Origin: Ypsolopha sequella
Lineage: Eukaryota; Arthropoda; Insecta; Lepidoptera; Ypsolophidae
Length of the DNA: 64,000 bases
Direction of reading: 5' to 3'
Assembly (NCBI GenBank): GCA_934047225.1
Contig: OW204011.1
Coordinates: 18,302,339-18,366,338, forward strand
Below, in pieces: positions 11,018 to 22,081 of this stretch (positions within the stretch are counted from its first letter, which is position 1; each line of letters starts with the position of its first letter). The notes under the pieces were generated by a model. It did no database searches and had not been told where the DNA came from. It saw only the letters and a list, made by a program, of their open reading frames with translations. A program made the translations under genes and the position numbers.

Positions 11018-11213
11018 TGTTGATGATTAGGGTCTTCTTTCAAATCTAAAATACTTTGTTTTTGTCCAAATACTTTAATCTATAAGGATTCAATATAAAA
11101 ATACTAAGTATAAACGACGACGTCAGTCACTGTATGCGTCACACGGCTAAGTGGCGATACAGGGGCGCGGGCGCAGGGAGATCCCGATGCGTTCCGTATT
11201 TGTTATCTCAACA
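11018..11213 (-). repeat. 5' LTR of the deleted Pao element
   Basis: 196 bp, TG to CA, with two substitutions against the 3' LTR at 7954-8149 and one against the solo LTR at 20101-20296. This suggests a recent insertion. Confidence 0.9.
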
Positions 11214-11218
11214 AAAGG

Positions 11219-11748
11219 CTTTTTTGTAGTCAATAAATATAGCCAAGACCTGTTTTTTGTTATTTAAGTAGCCGTTAACATCATTGGTAAATTCAGACAA
11301 AACTGTTGCAGTGCCATGATTTTTACGGAAGCCATGTTGACAGCCCAACAACAATTTATGCTTTTCTAGGAATGACGACATTTGATTGACAATTGTTTTT
11401 TCTGTTATCTTATTTATAACGGATAAGATAGCGATAGGTCGGTAGTTAGAGTAATCAACGTGACTTCCCTGCTTGTATATGGGTCTAATTAATGATAGTT
11501 TTAGCTGATCCGGATAAATACCAGTCTTAACACTTAAGTTCACAAAGTGCGCTAAGACTGGGCTAATTTGATGTTTAACCATTTTAATTTCTTGTATTCT
11601 AAGTTTATCAGAACCAGCAGATTTATTACAAGACATGCTGTCAATGATTTTTTCTATTATTTGAGGTTTTACAGGTTTAAACCAGAAGCTAATTTCGGAA
11701 GGCTTTACGTATGATTCTCTGTCTAGGAAGTTGTCGTTACATTTATCT
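11219..11748 (-). pseudogene. Old minus-strand RT element, N-terminal RT part (copy 1)
   Basis: Minus-strand frame with SFWFKPVKPQIIEKI, SAGSDKLRIQEIK, LSLIRPIYKQGS, NYRPIAILSVINKITEK, QHGFRKNHGTATVLSEF and FIDYKKAF, i.e. RT fingers and start of the palm. The frame continues at 7948 across the inserted Pao element. Upstream it stops at the satellite at 11746, so the endonuclease is not present here. It differs from the second copy (20302-20825) by one base in about 430 over the compared region. Confidence 0.87.
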
Positions 11749-12693
11749 CCTTACTCAAATAAACGTACTGATCCTAGTATGTACATCAATAGGTAGCTAT
11801 AGTATGTACATCAATAGGTAGCTATAGTATGTACATCAATAGGTAGCTATAGTCGCGAACACATACAATAACTATCTCCTTACTCAAATAAACGTACTGA
11901 TCCTAGTATGTACATCAATAGGTAGCTATAGTATGTACATCAATAGGTAGCTATAGTATGTACATCAATAGGTAGCTATAGTCGCGAACACATACAATAA
12001 CTATCTCCTTACTTAAATAAACGTACTGATCCTAGTATGTACATCAATAGGTAGCTATAGTTTGTACATCAATAGGTAGCTATAGTCGCGAACACATACA
12101 ATAACTATCTCCTTACTCAAATAAACGTACTGATCCTAGTATGTACATCAATAGGTAGCTATAGTATGTACATCAATAGGTAGCTATAGTCGCGAACACA
12201 TACAATAACTATCTCCTTACTTAAATAAACGTACTGATCCTAGTATGCAATCAATAGGTAGCTATAGTATGTACATCAATAGGTAGCTATAGTCGCGAAC
12301 ACATACAATAACTATCTCCTTACTCAAATAAACGTACTGATCCTAGTATGTACATCAATAGGTAGCTATAGTATGTACATCAATAGGTAGCTATAGTATG
12401 TACATCAATAGGTAGCTATAGTATGTACATCAATAGGTAGCTATAGTATGTACATCAATAGGTAGCTATAGTATGTACATCAATAGGTAGCTATAGTATG
12501 TACATCAATAGGTAGCTATAGTATGTACATCAATAGGTAGCTATAGTATGTACATCAATAGGTAGCTATAGTATGTACATCAATAGGTAGCTATAGTCGC
12601 GAACACATACAATAACTATCTCCTTACTTAAATAAACGTACTGATCCTAGTATGTACATCAATAGGTAGCTATAGTCGCGAACACATACAATA
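11746..12693. repeat. Satellite with higher-order structure, array A
   Basis: A 25-bp unit (TATGTACATCAATAGGTAGC plus TATAG) is repeated in runs, and each run is separated by the same 54-bp segment that contains TCGCGAACACATACAATAAC and AAATAAACGTACTGATCC. The run lengths are 3, 3, 2, 2, 2, 10 and 1 units. On the minus strand the old RT frame runs out into the first 54-bp segment, so the array probably began as that element's 3' untranslated region. Confidence 0.9.
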
Positions 12694-12695
12694 AC

Positions 12696-13050
12696 TGAAT
12701 GAAATACATTATCCTTAATAATCTATCATAGTCCTGTTTACAGTTATTTTTTGTCTTTTTACTAACCAAAAATTTCAAAAATCTAATTTGAAGTGACTTT
12801 ATCTCGTCCAAGTATGTTTTAAATGTACGGCCATAACTACTCAGTCCATACATAACAATTGATTCCACTAATGCGTAATAGACACAAAATAGGGTAGATC
12901 GGCTTACAATTTTACTTAAAAAGAAAAACTTCCCTAGCACACATCTAAGTTTCTTACATATCTCTTTGACATGAGTTTTCCAATTCATATTGTTATCAAT
13001 AGTTAAGCCAAGATACGTAAACTTTTTTACAAATTCAAGTTTTTGGCATT
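12696..13050 (-). pseudogene. Old minus-strand RT element, C-terminal part (copy 2)
   Basis: Minus-strand frame with KFTYLGLTIDNNMNWKTHV, CKKLRCVLGKFFFLSK and SLQIRFLKFLVSKKTK, the thumb and C-terminal region that follows the YADD domain in jockey/CR1-like RTs. It ends at a TGA just inside array A. It continues the RT whose centre is at 19607-20095, the two being separated by two inserted plus-strand elements. Confidence 0.82.
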
Positions 13051-13276
13051 AACAATTTGATTGATTGTTATGTAAACATTCATAGCTGTGGCCAGTAATA
13101 CTTAGACCCTTCCTACTCTTTGTGTTGTATGGTGAGTGTATGTGCATAGCCTTAGTTTTATTTATATTTACAATTTGATTGATTGTTATGTAAACATTCA
13201 TAGCTGTGGCCAGTAATACTTAGACCCTTCCTACTCTTTGTGTTGTATGGTGAGTGTATGTGCATAGCCTTAGTTT
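13051..13276. repeat. 118-bp tandem unit, two copies
   Basis: The same unit as at 7343-7588; the first copy joins directly, on its left, to the native C-terminal RT coding sequence, which shows which edge of the unit is original. Confidence 0.85.
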
Positions 13277-16145
13277 ACAACAAATAATACATCTTATTAC
13301 CTGAGAGACAATTATGTGGACCTACCCTCACACTCCTCATCTTTGAAGTTTCTATATGCAAATACCCGAAGTATATGTAAAGCTGGAAAATTTGATGAAT
13401 TACAATGTGTGCTAAAATCTATAAAAATGCTAGTCCACATACTTATTTTGACAGAAACATGGATTAAATCGGAATTCGAAGCCAAGTCCTTTTACTTACC
13501 ATATTATACACACTTATATAACTACAGGCAGAATAAAAAAGGAGGCGGAGTATCAATATTTATCCATAACAGTATTAAATATGAACTATCAGAGGAACTA
13601 TATTCTAAGGGTAACCACTATCTTTGGATCTACTTACCTAAGTTTTCACTTAACGTTGGAGCTATCTACAAACCTGGACGAACGAATAATCAACAATTTC
13701 TGGAACAATACTCACTGCAACTAGAGCAAAGAAAGAAGGGGATAGTTCTTGGTGATTTTAACATAGACTTACTCACCTCAGATGCCAATACTAAAGACTA
13801 CATAAGTACACTGCAGGAAACTGGCTACAATATAGTTAATAAAATCAACACAAAATACTGTACACGGGAAACTGCTAAGACAAAAACTATCTTGGACCAT
13901 GTTTGCTGTAGTTTGGATGATAGGAATATCCACTTTACTGTAATTGAGTCATCGATGTCAGACCACAAACAGATATATGTCGAACTAACGAAGTATAAAC
14001 CTACTCACCTAGAACGTGTGCATTACGTAACAATCGACTACGCCTCTTTGTATAAAAGCACTGCTGGAGCAATCTGTTCGGAAAAAGCTGATAACTATGA
14101 GACCTTGGAACTATTTATTAAAGATCAGATATCAAAAAACAAAATCAACAAAATGAAAATATTGAATCCACCTCGCCAGGATTGGATTAATAAAGATATA
14201 ATACATGGAATCTATGAACGGAATATCCTATGGTCACAACTTAAAAAAGACTCGAAAAACGCCAAACTCAAAGATGATTTCATAAAAAGGAGAAACAAGG
14301 TTACAGAACTGATCCATAAATCGAAGAGAAACCACTACCTCAAGGCCTTCAAAGTTTGTAAAAAAAACCCTAAAACGACGTGGAAACTTATTAACTCACT
14401 TGCCAACAATAAAATAAAAACCAATTGCGCTCCCCCAAAACTTTTAATTGACTCAAAATCTGTTACAGACGGAACTGAGATATGTGAACATTTTAATGAA
14501 TTTTTCTCCAACATAGGTACAATACTAGCAAATAAAATTCCCAAAAAATACAACTACAATAAAATAAACACACTAACTTACATTAAACACCCACCTGACA
14601 AACAACTATCGGAATTAAGACCATGTACAATAGGAGAAATTAAAAAGATTATAAATGACCTTGATGCCAACACCAGCACCGGTATTGATGGAGTTAGCAC
14701 CAAAGTTATTCAGTGTATGAAGAGTGTTATAGTTAAGGATCTAACTAATTGTATTAATAAATGCCTAGCCACTGGCGTATTCCCTGACAGTCTGAAAATA
14801 GCTAAAGTCAGCCCCGTCCACAAATCAGGTTCAACCGCAGACCCCGAACATTACCGACCAATATCAGGTCTTCCAGTGATGTCCAAAATAATGGAAAAAG
14901 CAATATATAATCGTTTAAATGAACACCTCACAGACTTAAACTTTATATTTGAACACCAATATGGCTTTCGATCTAAATCCAACACATTATCAGCTACAAT
15001 TGACTTAATAACAAAAATTAAAACTAATATTGATAAAAAAAACATAGCCTTGGGTTTTTTTATAGATTTAAAAAAAGCTTTTGATACGGTGAGCCATAAT
15101 CTACTTCTACAAAAGCTTCACAACATTGGCATCACTGGACCGGCATATGAAATGTTTGTGTCATATCTTAAAGACAGGCAACAGATTGTAAAAATGGGTG
15201 ACTATGAAAGCAAACCCTCTAGAATTACCTGTGGAATTCCTCAAGGATCAATTTTGGGCCCCTTGCTTTTTCTAATTTATGTTAACAATATATCAAAAGT
15301 AGGTATAAAGGGCCATATTACCTTGTACGCAGATGACACTTGCCTTTTTTATTTTGGTCATGATATCCTTGAAATCACAAAACAAGCACAAGAGGATTTT
15401 TAATACATATAACAGGTGGTGCCAATACAACCTACTAACTATAAATACAAAAAAAACATCATACATGATATTTTCAGCAAAAAATAAAAAAATTAAAGAT
15501 TTTCCTCCACTTACCATTAATAACGAAACTTTGCATCAATCACGTGAAGAAAAATATCTCGGTCTTATATTAGATGATCGATTGACATTCAGGGCACACA
15601 TTGAACATGTGCGTTCTAAAATAACATCTCTTACTGGAGCTTTACACAGAATGGTACATTGTGTACCAAGGGAAATACGCTATACACTGTATAACACCCT
15701 GGTAAAATCAAAACTAGACTATCTTATTGAAATATGGGGCTGTGCTGCAGAATCTAACCTTAAACGCCTTCAAACTACACAAAATAAACTTATAAAGGTT
15801 CTTCTACAGTTTGAATACTTAACACCTACACGTACATTATATAAAAAGACCAAATTATTCAATCTTAAACAAATATACACATATAATACTTGTATCCTTA
15901 TACGAAAAATTCTAAAAAAACAAATTCATACAGAAATTAACCTGGAGAAAAGAACATTTAAACATAATCTCAGAAGAAAAAATATATTAAAATCACATTG
16001 TCCAAGGACTGAGTATGGAAAAAGAAATTTACTATATGGTGGAGTGCAACTTTATAACAAATTACCAAATAACATAAAAGAATGTGAATTGATATCTACT
16101 TTTAAAACTAAGCTCAAAACTTACATTGCAACAAACGTGTTTTAA
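13277..16145 (+). pseudogene. Endonuclease-RT of copy 2, one frameshift
   Basis: Same protein as copy 3 (APE-like endonuclease then RT with YADDT at about 15328-15342). The sequence AGGATTTTTAATAC near 15395 replaces AGGATCTAAATAC of the other copies, adding one base. The frame therefore breaks between the RT palm and thumb and resumes from about 15400 to the stop at 16145. There is no ATG at the expected start; the frame is open from the element's first base. Confidence 0.9.
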
Positions 16146-16269
16146 AGTAAAATATTACCTACCAACATATGTACACTGTCGACAAATCATAGAATAAACT
16201 AAATGTTATCTAAGCAAAATCTCATTTTAAGTGAACTATGTTCTTATGAGAATAAAGATCATTAACCAT
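13277..16269 (+). mobile_element. Non-LTR element family X, copy 2
   Basis: 2,993 bp, starting ACAACAAATAATACATC and ending GATCATTAACCAT, inserted in the 118-bp units. It has the same 5' end and the same flanks as copy 3, and the first unit on its right carries the same 4-bp deletion (AGCT), so copies 2 and 3 are a tandem duplication of 3,225 bp. Confidence 0.9.
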
Positions 16270-16501
16270 TATTTATATTTACAATTTGATTGATTGTTAT
16301 GTAAACATTCATGTGGCCAGTAATACTTAGACCCTTCCTACTCTTTGTGTTGTATGGTGAGTGTATGTGCATAGCCTTAGTTTTATTTATATTTACAATT
16401 TGATTGATTGTTATGTAAACATTCATAGCTGTGGCCAGTAATACTTAGACCCTTCCTACTCTTTGTGTTGTATGGTGAGTGTATGTGCATAGCCTTAGTT
16501 T
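16270..16501. repeat. 118-bp tandem unit, two copies
   Basis: Two units between copies 2 and 3; the first lacks the 4 bases AGCT (CATTCATGTGG in place of CATTCATAGCTGTGG). Confidence 0.85.
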
Positions 16502-19493
16502 ACAACAAATAATACATCTTATTACCTGAGAGACAATTATGTGGACCTACCCTCACACTCCTCATCTTTGAAGTTTCTATATGCAAATACCCGAAGTATA
16601 TGTAAAGCTGGAAAATTTGATGAATTACAATGTGTGCTAAAATCTATAAAAATGCTAGTCCACATACTTATTTTGACAGAAACATGGATTAAATCGGAAT
16701 TCGAAGCCAAGTCCTTTTACTTACCATATTATACACACTTATATAACTACAGGCAGAATAAAAAAGGAGGCGGAGTATCAATATTTATCCATAACAGTAT
16801 TAAATATGAACTATCAGAGGAACTATATTCTAAGGGTAACCACTATCTTTGGATCTACTTACCTAAGTTTTCACTTAACGTTGGAGCTATCTACAAACCT
16901 GGACGAACGAATAATCAACAATTTCTGGAACAATACTCACTGCAACTAGAGCAAAGAAAGAAGGGGATAGTTCTTGGTGATTTTAACATAGACTTACTCA
17001 CCTCAGATGCCAATACTAAAGACTACATAAGTACACTGCAGGAAACTGGCTACAATATAGTTAATAAAATCAACACAAAATACTGTACACGGGAAACTGC
17101 TAAGACAAAAACTATCTTGGACCATGTTTGCTGTAGTCTGGATGATAGGAATATCCACTTTACTGTAATTGAGTCATCGATGTCAGACCACAAACAGATA
17201 TATGTCGAACTAACGAAGTATAAACCTACTCACCTAGAACGTGTGCATTACGTAACAATCGACTACGCCTCTTTGTATAAAAGCACTGCTGGAGCAATCT
17301 GTTCGGAAAAAGCTGATAACTATGAGACCTTGGAACTATTTATTAAAGATCAGATATCAAAAAACAAAATCAACAAAATGAAAATATTGAATCCACCTCA
17401 CCAGGATTGGATTAATAAAGATATAATACATGGAATCTATGAACGGAATATCCTATGGTCACAACTTAAAAAAGACTCGAAAAACGCCAAACTCAAAGAT
17501 GATTTCATAAAAAGGAGAAACAAGGTTACAGAACTGATCCATAAATCGAAGAGAAACCACTACCTCAAGGCCTTCAAAGTTTGTAAAAAAAACCCTAAAA
17601 CGACGTGGAAACTTATTAACTCACTTGCCAACAATAAAATAAAAACCAATTGCGCTCCCCCAAAACTTTTAATTGACTCAAAATCTGTTACAGACGGAAC
17701 TGAGATATGTGAACATTTTAATGAATTTTTCTCCAACATAGGTACAATACTAGCAAATAAAATTCCCAAAAAATACAACCACAATAAAATAAACACACTA
17801 ACTTACATTAAACACCCACCTGACAAACAACTATCGGAATTAAGACCATGTACAATAGGAGAAATTAAAAAGATTATAAATGACCTTGATGCCAACACCA
17901 GCACCGGTATTGATGGAGTTAGCACCAAAGTTATTCAGTGTATGAAGAGTGTTATAGTTAAGGATCTAACTAATTGTATTAATAAATGCCTAGCCACTGG
18001 CGTATTCCCTGACAGTCTGAAAATAGCTAAAGTCAGCCCCGTCCACAAATCAGGTTCAACCGCAGACCCCGAACATTACCGACCAATATCAGGTCTTCCA
18101 GTGATGTCCAAAATAATGGAAAAAGCAATATATAATCGTTTAAATGAACACCTCACAGACTTAAACTTTATATTTGAACACCAATATGGCTTTCGATCTA
18201 AATCCAACACATTATCAGCTACAATTGACTTAATAACAAAAATTAAAACTAATATTGATAAAAAAAACATAGCCTTGGGTTTTTTTATAGATTTAAAAAA
18301 AGCTTTTGATACGGTGAGCCATAATCTACTTCTACAAAAGCTTCACAACATTGGCATCACTGGACCGGCATATGAAATGTTTGTGTCATATCTTAAAGAC
18401 AGGCAACAGATTGTAAAAATGGGTGACTATGAAAGCAAACCCTCTAGAATTACCTGTGGAATTCCTCAAGGATCAATTTTGGGCCCCTTGCTTTTTCTAA
18501 TTTATGTTAACAATATATCAAAAGTAGGTATAAAGGGCCATATTACCTTGTACGCAGATGACACTTGCCTTTTTTATTTTGGTCATGATATCCTTGAAAT
18601 CACAAAACAAGCACAAGAGGATCTAAATACATATAACAGGTGGTGCCAATACAACCTACTAACTATAAATACAAAAAAAACATCATACATGATATTTTCA
18701 GCAAAAAATAAAAAAATTAAAGATTTTCCTCCACTTACCATTAATAACGAAACTTTGCATCAATCACGTGAAGAAAAATATCTCGGTCTTATATTAGATG
18801 ATCGATTGACATTCAGGGCACACATTGAACATGTGCGTTCTAAAATAACATCTCTTACTGGAGCTTTACACAGAATGGTACATTGTGTACCAAGGGAAAT
18901 ACGCTATACACTGTATAACACCCTGGTGAAATCAAAACTAGACTATCTTATTGAAATATGGGGCTGTGCTGCAGAATCTAACCTTAAACGCCTTCAAACT
19001 ACACAAAATAAACTTATAAAGGTTCTTCTACAGTTTGAATACTTAACACCTACACGTACATTATATAAAAAGACCAAATTATTCAATCTTAAACAAATAT
19101 ACACATATAATACTTGTATCCTTATACGAAAAATTCTAAAAAAACAAATTCATACAGAAATTAACCTGGAGAAAAGAACATTTAAACATAATCTCAGAAG
19201 AAAAAATATATTAAAATCACATTGTCCAAGGACTGAGTATGGAAAAAGAAATTTACTATATGGTGGAGTGCAACTTTATAACAAATTACCAAATAACATA
19301 AAAGAATGTGAATTGATATCTACTTTTAAAACTAAGCTCAAAACTTACATTGCAACAAACGTGTTTTAAAGTAAAATATTACCTACCAACATATGTACAC
19401 TGTCGACAAATCATAGAATAAACTAAATGTTATCTAAGCAAAATCTCATTTTAAGTGAACTATGTTCTTATGAGAATAAAGATCATTAACCAT
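16502..19493 (+). mobile_element. Non-LTR element family X, copy 3
   Basis: 2,992 bp, same ends as copy 2. It carries the only uninterrupted EN-RT frame of the three. It has no ORF1 and no obvious poly(A); the 3' end is AT-rich with AATAAAGATCATTAACC. Confidence 0.9.
16541..19369 (+). CDS. Endonuclease-reverse transcriptase (ORF2), intact frame without ATG
   Basis: 942 codons from GTG 16541, but the frame is open back to the element's first base (16502), with no in-frame ATG at the start, so the true start was lost by 5' truncation. Residues 1-230 form an APE-like endonuclease: YANTRSI, LTETW, GDFNID, DHVCCSL and SMSDHK give the N, E, D/N, D and DH positions. The RT spans about residues 430-720, with RPISGLPVMSKIMEKAI, FIDLKKAFDTVSHN, GIPQGSILGPLLF and YADDTCLFY. 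A C-terminal region of about 200 residues follows. The family cleaves target DNA and primes cDNA synthesis on the nick. The group is jockey/CR1-like. Expression of this copy would need an outside promoter. Confidence 0.92.
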   Translation: MDLPSHSSSLKFLYANTRSICKAGKFDELQCVLKSIKMLVHILILTETWIKSEFEAKSFYLPYYTHLYNYRQNKKGGGVSIFIHNSIKYELSEELYSKGNHYLWIYLPKFSLNVGAIYKPGRTNNQQFLEQYSLQLEQRKKGIVLGDFNIDLLTSDANTKDYISTLQETGYNIVNKINTKYCTRETAKTKTILDHVCCSLDDRNIHFTVIESSMSDHKQIYVELTKYKPTHLERVHYVTIDYASLYKSTAGAICSEKADNYETLELFIKDQISKNKINKMKILNPPHQDWINKDIIHGIYERNILWSQLKKDSKNAKLKDDFIKRRNKVTELIHKSKRNHYLKAFKVCKKNPKTTWKLINSLANNKIKTNCAPPKLLIDSKSVTDGTEICEHFNEFFSNIGTILANKIPKKYNHNKINTLTYIKHPPDKQLSELRPCTIGEIKKIINDLDANTSTGIDGVSTKVIQCMKSVIVKDLTNCINKCLATGVFPDSLKIAKVSPVHKSGSTADPEHYRPISGLPVMSKIMEKAIYNRLNEHLTDLNFIFEHQYGFRSKSNTLSATIDLITKIKTNIDKKNIALGFFIDLKKAFDTVSHNLLLQKLHNIGITGPAYEMFVSYLKDRQQIVKMGDYESKPSRITCGIPQGSILGPLLFLIYVNNISKVGIKGHITLYADDTCLFYFGHDILEITKQAQEDLNTYNRWCQYNLLTINTKKTSYMIFSAKNKKIKDFPPLTINNETLHQSREEKYLGLILDDRLTFRAHIEHVRSKITSLTGALHRMVHCVPREIRYTLYNTLVKSKLDYLIEIWGCAAESNLKRLQTTQNKLIKVLLQFEYLTPTRTLYKKTKLFNLKQIYTYNTCILIRKILKKQIHTEINLEKRTFKHNLRRKNILKSHCPRTEYGKRNLLYGGVQLYNKLPNNIKECELISTFKTKLKTYIATNVF

Positions 19494-19735
19494 TATTTAT
19501 ATTTACAATTTGATTGATTGTTATGTAAACATTCATGTGGCCAGTAATACTTAGACCCTTCCTACTCTTTGTGTTGTATGGTGAGTGTATGTGCATAGCC
19601 TTAGTTTTATTTATATTTACAATTTGATTGATTGTTATGTAAACATTCATAGCTGTGGCCAGTAATACTTAGACCCTTCCTACTCTTTGTGTTGTATGGT
19701 GAGTGTATGTGCATAGCCTTAGTTTTATTTATATT
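19494..19735. repeat. 118-bp tandem unit, two copies
   Basis: The first unit lacks AGCT, as at 16270; the second runs on without a break into the native RT coding sequence (minus strand), which marks the original right edge of the unit. Confidence 0.85.
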
Positions 19736-20095
19736 CAAAATAATGCCATTGTCATGGGCCCATTTTGTTATGTTATTAAATACCTCTTGACATTTTTGGT
19801 GCATGATTTTCAAATCTGTATCTGCTAAAACAATGCACATATCGTCAGCATACATATATACATTGCAGTTTTGTATGACATTAGCGACGCTATTTACATG
19901 CATTAAATAACCTACTGGACCGTATACGGAGCCGGTTGGGACACCATATTTTATATCAACTTTGTTACCATAATTTCCATCTACAACAGTCATCATTTTT
20001 CTGTTTTCCAAGTAACTGCGAAACCATTTGTTTATCGGACCCCTAATTCCACACTCATCCATGGCACGGAGCAATAGTTCGTGATCTAGCGTGTC
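19607..20095 (-). pseudogene. Old minus-strand RT element, central RT part (copy 2)
   Basis: Identical at protein level to the segment at 7460-7948, with YMYADDMC and YGVPTGSVYGP. It is interrupted at the same base by the solo LTR at 20101. Confidence 0.86.
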
Positions 20096-20100
20096 AAAGG

Positions 20101-20296
20101 TGTTGATGATTAGGGTCTTCTTTCAAATCTAAAATACTTTGTTTTTGTCCAAATACTTTAATCTATAAGGATTCAATATAAAAATACTAAGTATGAACGA
20201 CGACGTCAGTCACTGTATGCGTCACACGGCTAAGTGGCGATACAGGGGCGCGGGCGCAGGGAGATCCCGATGCGTTCCGTATTTGTTATCTCAACA
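20101..20296 (-). repeat. Solo LTR of the deleted-Pao family
   Basis: 196 bp, TG to CA, with AAAGG on both sides (20096-20100 and 20297-20301), at the same position of the host RT gene as the 3.26-kb element at 7954-11213. It carries the A/G combination from which each of the paired LTRs differs by one base, so it looks like the original LTR state. Confidence 0.93.
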
Positions 20297-20301
20297 AAAG
20301 G

Positions 20302-20825
20302 CTTTTTTGTAGTCAATAAATATAGCCAAGACCTGTTTTTTGTTATTTAAGTAGCCGTTAACATCATTGGTAAATTCAGACAAAACTGTTGCAGTGCCAT
20401 GATTTTTACGGAAGCCATGTTGACAGCCCAACAACAATTTATGCTTTTCTAGGAATGACGACATTTGATTGACAATTGTTTTTTCTGTTATCTTATTTAT
20501 AACGGATAAGATAGCGATAGGTCGGTAGTTAGAGTAATCAACGTGACTTCCCTGCTTGTATATGGGTCTAATTAATGATAGTTTTAGCTGATCCGGATAA
20601 ATACCAGTCTTAACACTTAAGTTCACAAAGTGCGCTAAGACTGGGCTAATTTGATGTTTAACCAATTTAATTTCTTGTATTCTAAGTTTATCAGAACCAG
20701 CAGATTTATTACAAGACATGCTGTCAATGATTTTTTCTATTATTTGAGGTTTTACAGGTTTAAACCAGAAGCTAATTTCGGAAGGCTTTACGTATGATTC
20801 TCTGTCTAGGAAGTTGTCGTTACAT
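20302..20825 (-). pseudogene. Old minus-strand RT element, N-terminal RT part (copy 2)
   Basis: Same as 11219-11748, with RPIAILSVINKITEK and QHGFRKNHGTAT. Its 5' side stops at array B, as copy 1 stops at array A. Confidence 0.86.
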
Positions 20826-21390
20826 TTATCTCCTTACTCAAATAAACGTACTGATCCTAGTATGTACATCAATAGGTAGCTATAGTATGTACATCAATAG
20901 GTAGCTATAGTATGTACATCAATAGGTAGCTATAGTCGCGAACACATACAATAACTATCTCCTTACTTAAATAAACGTACTGATCCTAGTATGTACATCA
21001 ATAGGTAGCTATAGTATGTACATCAATAGGTAGCTATAGTATGTACATCAATAGGTAGCTATAGTATGTACATCAATAGGTAGCTATAGTCGCGAACACA
21101 TACAATAACTATCTCCTTACTTAAATAAACGTACTGATCCTAGTATGTACATCAATAGGTAGCTATAGTATGTACATCAATAGGTAGCTATAGTATGTAC
21201 ATCAATAGGTAGCTATAGTATGTACATCAATAGGTAGCTATAGTCGCGAACACATACAATAACTATCTCCTTACTTAAATAAACGTACTGATCCTAGTAT
21301 GTACATCAATAGGTAGCTATAGTATGTACATCAATAGGTAGCTATAGTATGTACATCAATAGGTAGCTATAGTCGCGAACACATACAATA
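20826..21390. repeat. Satellite with higher-order structure, array B
   Basis: The same 25-bp units and 54-bp separators as array A, with runs of 3, 4, 4 and 3 units. It ends at AACACATACAATA, beyond which 60 bases of AT-rich DNA lead to another satellite. Confidence 0.9.
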
Positions 21391-21451
21391 GAAAATTATT
21401 CTTATTATCTAACTTATTCTACTAGGTTGTATATTATTTATAACTTTTATA

Positions 21452-22081
21452 TATTCGGGTATATTCTACACGTCGGGTCTATTCTACACTTTGGGTATAT
21501 TCTACACGTTGGGTATATTCTACACGTCGGGTAAATTTACACGTCGGGTATATTCTAAGTACACGTCGGGTATATTCTATACGTTGGGTGTATTCTACAC
21601 GTTGGGTATATTCTACACGTCGGTTATATTCTACACGTCGGGTATATTCTACACGTTGGGTATATTCTAAGTACACGTCGGGTATATTCTACACGTTGGG
21701 TGTATTCTACACGTTGGGTATATTCTACACGTCGGTTATATTCTACACGTCGGGTATATTCTACACGTTGGGTATATTCTAAGTACACGTCGGGTATATT
21801 CTACACGTCGGGTATATTCTACACGTTGGGTATATTCTAAGTACACGTCGGGTATATTCTACACGTTGGGTGTATTCTACACGTTGGGTATATTCTACAC
21901 GTCGGGTATATTCTACACGTCGGGTATATTCTACACGTTGGGTATATTCTAAGTACACGTCGGGTATATTCTACACGTCGGGTATATTCTACACGTTGGG
22001 TGTATTCTACACGTTGGGTATATTCTACACGTCGGTTATATTCTACACGTCGGGTATATTCTACGCGTCGTGTGTATTCTA
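21452..22081. repeat. 18-bp minisatellite GTATATTCTACACGTCGG
   Basis: About 35 imperfect copies of an 18-bp unit, with a recurrent variant that inserts AAGT (TATTCTAAGTACACG), giving a longer period of several units. It is open in some frames on both strands, but only because the unit length is a multiple of three without a stop; no protein is supported. Confidence 0.88.

Larger units (their letters stand above)
7954..11213 (-). mobile_element. Internally deleted Pao retrotransposon with both LTRs
   Basis: Two 196-bp LTRs in direct orientation (7954-8149 and 11018-11213) begin TGTTGATG and end TCTCAACA and differ at only two positions. The insertion is flanked by a 5-bp target duplication AAAGG (7949-7953 and 11214-11218). 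Its interior holds gag-protease and a remnant of the pol C-terminus, with RT, RNase H and integrase missing. It sits in the RT gene of the older minus-strand element. At 3.26 kb it is about half the usual Pao length and must depend on helper proteins. Confidence 0.92.

Noticed and set aside
11746..12693. CRISPR-like array of short repeats with spacers
   Set aside because: The separators are identical to one another and the units are contiguous; the window is eukaryotic. It is a satellite with higher-order structure.
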